Of a DNA stretch of 64,000 nucleotides, positions 59,755-64,000 are shown piece by piece. The DNA lies in the NCBI RefSeq assembly GCF_040183065.1, contig NC_091117.1, forward strand, positions 112,319,001 to 112,383,000, given 5' to 3'. Position numbers and translations under genes: made by a program. The notes beneath the pieces are model-generated. The model was not told where the DNA came from, searched no databases, and worked only from the letters and a program-made list of their open reading frames with translations. The number at the start of each line of letters is the position of its first letter. Position 1 is the stretch's first letter. Origin of the DNA: Periplaneta americana. Its lineage: Eukaryota > Arthropoda > Insecta > Blattodea > Blattidae.

Positions 59755-60334
59755 ATTGTTTCAAGACTTGATGAAGATGGTACGTCACTGCAAAGTCTTA
59801 TGAAAGAAGTGAATGTTTTCCAAGCAATTTGTTGGATAACAAATGCATGGAAACAAGATTCAGCAACAACAATTCAGAGTTGCTTTCGGAAAGATGGTTT
59901 TCCTGCTGGTAATGATGAAATGAATGTGGAGTCAGATATTTCTGATGAAATGGACACCAAATAGCCTATTAAATACTGCAGGATACACCATCGGTGTGAA
60001 TGATTACATTTGTATCGATCTGGATATTCTAACAGAATGTTCTACTGAAGATGCAAAAATGATCCTTCAGTCCATTCAGGAAAATGAAATTGGTGACGAT
60101 GACAACCATGATAGTAATGACGACGATGATGATGGTGGTGATGTAGAAATTGTCAACAACAGTGATGTTCCACCAACAGTGTCATATAGTGAAGCTCTAG
60201 ACTGTGTTAGGCGGTTAAAGCAGTTCTACAGTGCAAGGGAAGATGAAAATGGGTTGAGGATAGTACAAGACTTAATCATACATAATGAGAGCATCACTGT
60301 GAAACCAAAATGTACCAAACAAACAAACATTGCA

Positions 60335-60335
<1 letters not shown>
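59755..60335 (+). pseudogene. Tigger transposase, C-terminal third
   Basis: Continues the Tigger reading after H1: IVSRLDEDGTSLQSLMKEVN, ICWITNAWKQDSATTIQSCF (family: A.YWI..AW..V...TI..CF), then an acidic linker (EIGDDDNHDSNDDDDDGGD) and SYSEALDCVRRLKQFYSARE, KPKCTKQTNIASFF. A frame change lies near 59960. The end runs into a poly-T tract. Confidence 0.85.

Positions 60336-60383
<48 letters not shown>
60336..60383. repeat. Poly-T tract
   Basis: About 48 consecutive T residues at the end of the Tigger coding region. Confidence 0.95.
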
Positions 60384-60388
<5 letters not shown>

Positions 60389-60679
60389 AGTGAATGTGAA
60401 ATATTGTGTTTAAATGTTATCAATGTACATGCAAATGTGTTTATGTGTTAAATATACATAGAAGCTGGAATTCCTATTCTTCATGTGACTACAGTACTAG
60501 CTTATAATAATTACTATAAATTTAATATAGCATGTATTACAATTTTGATTTCAGCATTCAATTCAGTAGTTTTATATAAGAGTAAATTGATAATTTCCTT
60601 ACTATAGCAGTTTTATTATTATAAAAGCTTTTTCTTTAAAAACCTCTCTTATGCGGACACTTCCCCATAACGGACACCT
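60384..60679. other. Tigger 3' non-coding region
   Basis: AT-rich. Contains the subterminal repeat with CGGACAC motifs at about 60637-60679. No gene. Confidence 0.65.
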
Positions 60680-60728
60680 TGTAGTAAGTAGTAGTAGTAG
60701 CAGCAGCAGCAGTAGGAGCAGCAGGAGC

Positions 60729-60781
<53 letters not shown>
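60680..60781. repeat. (TAG)n/(CAG)n microsatellite
   Basis: Interrupted TAG, CAG and GAG triplets, then a pure TAG run. Poly-Ser, poly-Leu, poly-Tyr and poly-Thr frames on both strands are repeat products. Confidence 0.95.
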
Positions 60782-60784
<3 letters not shown>

Positions 60785-60869
60785 CTCTGTTGAGAGTACT
60801 GTGTACGGTTGTGCACGTATATTGGTGGCACACATAGTCGACTTTCAGTTTTCAAGTCACGTCTGAACA

Positions 60870-61876
60870 GGCCCAATATACAACAAACTCAAAGGAATCA
60901 TTCATTTAATCCAAAACAGCGAACATTCAATAACATATAACATTCTCCAAATAATCCAGACTTTTACAGAATATTATCGCACCCCACATTGTCCAATTTT
61001 TCCCCAGTTTTCCACTATATTGCATACAGTATGAGGTTTTCCAAAAAAGCATAACCACAGACACCACAACCTTCAATAAACAAGATACAAACACAGGACA
61101 ACGATTCCGAGAATTTATAGCTAACATGGAAGAACAGGAGCCCAATATAGTGCAGATTTACACTTATGGCTCCAAATCCAACAAGGCTGTGGATGCAGTA
61201 TTTGTAAACACAATAACGACAGGTAGCGAGAAGATCAAACTCTACCAACAATCGTCCATCTATACAGCAGAATTATTTGCAATTTGGGAGGTTCTTCTTT
61301 CTGCAAAAACCTCACAGAAAAGTCTATTCTCATTTTTGTGGAGTCACTGAGTGCATTACAAAAAGTAATGAATAATGCCCTTTCTATGAAGACCCCCTGG
61401 ATAGTAAGAAATATCAAACAGCTTATGTACAACATTCTCATGCGAAGGCAGCCATAACGACCATCTCTGCCTCATCAATAAATATTCAGGTCCCTGATTT
61501 AATAAAACATATTAGAGAAATTAACACAGAATCCACACCAGCAGGCAAACCATGGTACTTACAAAAAAAAGTTAACATGTCCATTCATATTGGTCATCAA
61601 CAAACTGAAACATAATGCAGCAATAATTCCAAAATACTTACATCTCATTGGAAGGAGTGAATCTCCATTGTGTGAGTGTCGCCAACAGCCAGAAGAGATA
61701 AACCATATTTTCTTCCAATGTCTACTACACAAACAACCCATTGGCCAACTAATTTACATTAGCCAAAAGCTAGGATTTGGACCTTGGAAGATTCCGGACT
61801 TAATAGTTGATAATGAAATCCAGATAGGAAAACTCTTATATACACACATGAAGATTTGTAAAATTAAACTTTAAAA
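60870..61876 (+). pseudogene. LINE fragment: RNase H and C-terminal domain
   Basis: QDTNTGQRFREFIANMEEQE, IVQIYTYGSKSNKAVDAVFV (RNase H; family YTDGSK), SIYTAELFAIWEVLL, then after decayed sequence IIPKYLHLIGRSESPLCECR and EEINHIFFQCLLH (C-terminal zinc knuckle), GFGPWKIPDLI. Jockey/I-type. Several frame breaks. Confidence 0.75.
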
Positions 61877-61999
61877 TGATACAGTCAGACTCAATATACC
61901 TTGATATTACAGTTCTGTTTCCACAAGACAAACTCACGATGCCAAAATCGAATGAATGAAGGATGGATATAGCACCAGAAAATAAAACTTGAAGAAGTC

Positions 62000-62289
62000 A
62001 CATCTGTTATTGGAGAAGATTCTAATTGTTTGTATTTAGCAGTTTGTGGCAGTGAGTCATTAGTGTTAAATACGGAAACTAAAAGAAGAAAAGTCGATTG
62101 TGAAAACATTTTTTATCAGAAGTACTTGCCGAGACGTAGATGGGAAGATAATATTAAAATGGATTTGAGGGAGGTGAGATATGATGATAGAGACTGGATT
62201 AATCTTGCTCAGGATAGGGACCAATGGCGGGCTTATGTGAGGGCGGCAATGAACCTCCGGGTTCCTTAAAAGCCAGTAAGTAAGTAAGT
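62000..62289 (+). pseudogene. LINE 3' end with (AGTA)n tail
   Basis: The end of a different LINE: YLPRRRWEDNIKMDLREVRY, DRDWINLAQDRDQWRAYVRA, AMNLRVP and a stop, then GCCAGTAAGTAAGTAAGTA as 3' tail. I recall this carboxy end from insect endonuclease/reverse transcriptases. It abuts the hAT gene, so it probably truncated or inserted next to it. Confidence 0.75.
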
Positions 62290-62299
62290 ACTGATTTAT

Positions 62300-64000
62300 A
62301 TTGCTTTATGTTACCATGTTGCTGTGGAGCTCTACCAGTGTATTTGATGTGTAACCAAACCATTGCAATAACCAAAAGTTCTAATTTAAAAAGATATTAT
62401 GAAACCACACACAAATCGTTTGCCGAACTATATTCTTTTGGTAGCAATCTTAGGAAAACTAAAATACATACCCTGCTTTCGAACTATTCTATAGCTGTAG
62501 AGCTTATGAATCGATCTATGATGGAACAAGAAAAGCACAGCAAAGCATTTGTATACATTTCATGGATTCTGGGAAAACATAATGAAGCCTTTAACTGACG
62601 CAGACATTGTTAAAGAGTGTGTAATTGGCGTTGCAGAGACATTATTTGAAAACAAGATGGATGTTATTAATACTCTTAAACATGTTCCAGTGTCAGCTTC
62701 TTCAAACACGAGAAAAACTCAGACATTTGCCCAACAAAATGAAAACATACTGAAAGATGTTCTGAAAGTCATGCCTTATTATGCATTTGCAGTCAACGAA
62801 TCCTGTGATAATATGGACAACACTCAGGTGTTGGTGTTTGTGCGTCACTTCGATGCAAAAAAAGATGAATATTTTGAAGAGTGACAGTATTAGAAAAAAA
62901 CACGAGAGGGGAAGACTTGCACAAAGCTCTCATTCAAATGGTATAAACTTACTAACTAGATTTGTGTAAATTATTATCAATTACAACAGATAGTGCTCCA
63001 GCTATGGTAAGCTGTAATAAAGGATTAGTTCCGAGATTGAAAAATATCAGTCCACATTTGTTTTCATATCACTGCATTATCCATCAAACTGTTTTGTGCT
63101 GCAAATTACATCGTGAACTCCAGGCAGTGATACAACATGTTGCAAACATAGTTAAATTTATTCATGCTAAATCATTGCTCAACCATCACTTATTCAGATC
63201 ATTCCTTCATGAATCAAATGCTGAATATGATGATTTATTGTTTTATAACAATGTACGATGGTTAAGTAAAGTTGCTGTGCTGCAGAGGTTCTACACACTT
63301 TTACTAGAAATAAAAGAATTTTTATCTAAATGCAAACATCCATCGGCTCAGGAGCACTTTCAATTTCTGGAAGACAAAACTCATGTAGCAACAATTGGTT
63401 CCTCAACAGATTTCTTTGAACACATGAAAGTACTAAACAAGAAATTACAAGGAAAGTGAAAGCTCATGGCTGAATTAATATTGGAAACAAGAATTTTCTA
63501 AAAAAATATATTAATAGATTTGGCCAATGAACGGTTGCATTTTCCAAATCTAAAGGATTGCATCAAAATAACACTGAAATAGACTGCAATAATTTCATTA
63601 TAACTGATTTATTAGCTGAGTTCTAGAACAGATTCAACGATTTCAGAAAAATCAGTAACATAATACAGGTTTTAATAAATATTTACTCTTTGGAAACCAA
63701 TGGTGAATGGACCAGAAACTGAAGCAGTTTTCAACAGCAAGAAAACCTGTTACAACTGGAGGTCTTTGAATTTCAAGATGATGCAGCTTTGAAAGACACA
63801 TTCCCGAAAGTATCTTCAGTTATTACCTACGTACAATTTTGGTGCACATATCTGTCTGCAAATAAATATTCAGAGTTTCAAAAGTTGGTAATAAAATTAT
63901 GTACACTCTTTGGTTCAATATACCAGTGTTCCACAACCCATGTAACATCGCACACTGGTGTGCCTCCACAAGGTGAAAGGTGTGACGCAAACTTTTACCT
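62300..64000 (+). pseudogene. hAT transposase (ZBED/GTF2IRD2-like), frameshifted, runs off the window
   Basis: Begins in a BED-type finger (MCNQTIAITKSSNLKRYYET), then LRKTKIHTLLSNYSIAVELM, TDADIVKECVIGVAETLFEN, MPYYAFAVNESCDNMDNTQV (first acidic site), LLSITTDSAPAMVSCNKGLV (second D), FSYHCIIHQTVLCCKLH, NNVRWLSKVAVLQRFYTLLL, and near the end FEFQDDAALKDTF and LCTLFGSIYQCST (dimerisation region). At least three frame changes: near 62580 (an extra A relative to GKHMKPL), near 62880-62965, and after 63459. The 5' start is missing and no TIRs are seen within the window. Confidence 0.87.

Larger units (their letters stand above)
53833..60683 (+). mobile_element. Tigger (pogo-type) DNA transposon, split by Harbinger H1
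   Basis: The left end CAGTGAAACCTCCCTAAACG lies right after TA (53831-53832). Subterminal repeats of the type AAAACCTCTCTTA...CGGACAC occur near 53966 and again near 60637. The transposase is on the plus strand in two parts, 54362-55299 and 59755-60335. The right terminus is not seen; sequence runs into a TAG microsatellite at about 60680. Confidence 0.82.

Noticed and set aside
60602-60876. Poly-Leu, poly-Thr, poly-Tyr and poly-Ser reading frames
   Set aside because: Products of the TAG/CAG microsatellite on both strands.
1-64000. Host protein-coding genes, operons or bacterial-type signals
   Set aside because: Every frame with recognisable motifs belongs to a mobile element or mitochondrial scrap; nothing supports a working host gene in this window.

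Overview
The window is from an animal genome, most likely an insect. It has no recognisable host gene. Support comes from intron-bearing THAP/P-type transposases, Tc1, Tigger, Harbinger, piggyBac and hAT remnants, jockey-type LINEs, tRNA-derived SINEs and a nuclear scrap of an insect-like mitochondrial ND4 gene. The SINEs resemble ones I recall from cockroach-type genomes, but I cannot prove that here. Almost everything identifiable is transposon sequence, much of it nested, and target-site duplications (TSDs) let the insertion order be read.

Region by region. 1-4.1 kb: an inverted-repeat element, a P-type transposase fragment, AT-rich repeats. 4.3-9.2 kb: a six-exon THAP/P transposase gene, broken by three frameshifts, with a MITE in intron 4. 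9.26-10.07 kb: two MITEs abutting at one shared TA. 11.0-12.5 kb: a nearly full-length Tc1 element. 13.7-22.8 kb: two copies (B1, B2) of an unclassified family with 8-bp TSDs, carrying deletion derivatives of a P-type family (A1 inside B1, A2 in the TSD of B1). A solo LTR and two tiny palindromic scars also lie here. 22.8-30.6 kb: ND4 scrap, LINE and SINEs, triplet microsatellites and a decayed intron-bearing IS630/Tc1-like transposase gene on the minus strand.

30.6-48.0 kb is one nest. A third B copy is split by A3 (deletion derivative), A4 (a 7.5-kb P-type element with both ends and a nearly intact two-exon transposase) and C (a 6.0-kb P-type element with a perfect 8-bp TSD). These in turn hold LINE pieces, a hAT MITE and a Harbinger element. 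48.2-52.3 kb: a broken Ty3/Gypsy fossil. 52.3-53.4 kb: an inverted SINE pair. 53.8-60.7 kb: a Tigger element split by a Harbinger element, itself split by a piggyBac element holding SINEs. 60.9-64 kb: LINE pieces, then a hAT transposase running off the window.

Most unusual: (1) the loop of a palindrome at the centre of family B received three independent insertions from three unrelated elements within about 12 bp; (2) two palindromic scars of 26 and 33 bp, each between perfect 8-bp duplications, look like excision footprints of P-type elements; (3) a nearly whole P-type parent (A4) lies head to head with its own deletion derivative, which has an internal MITE the parent lacks.
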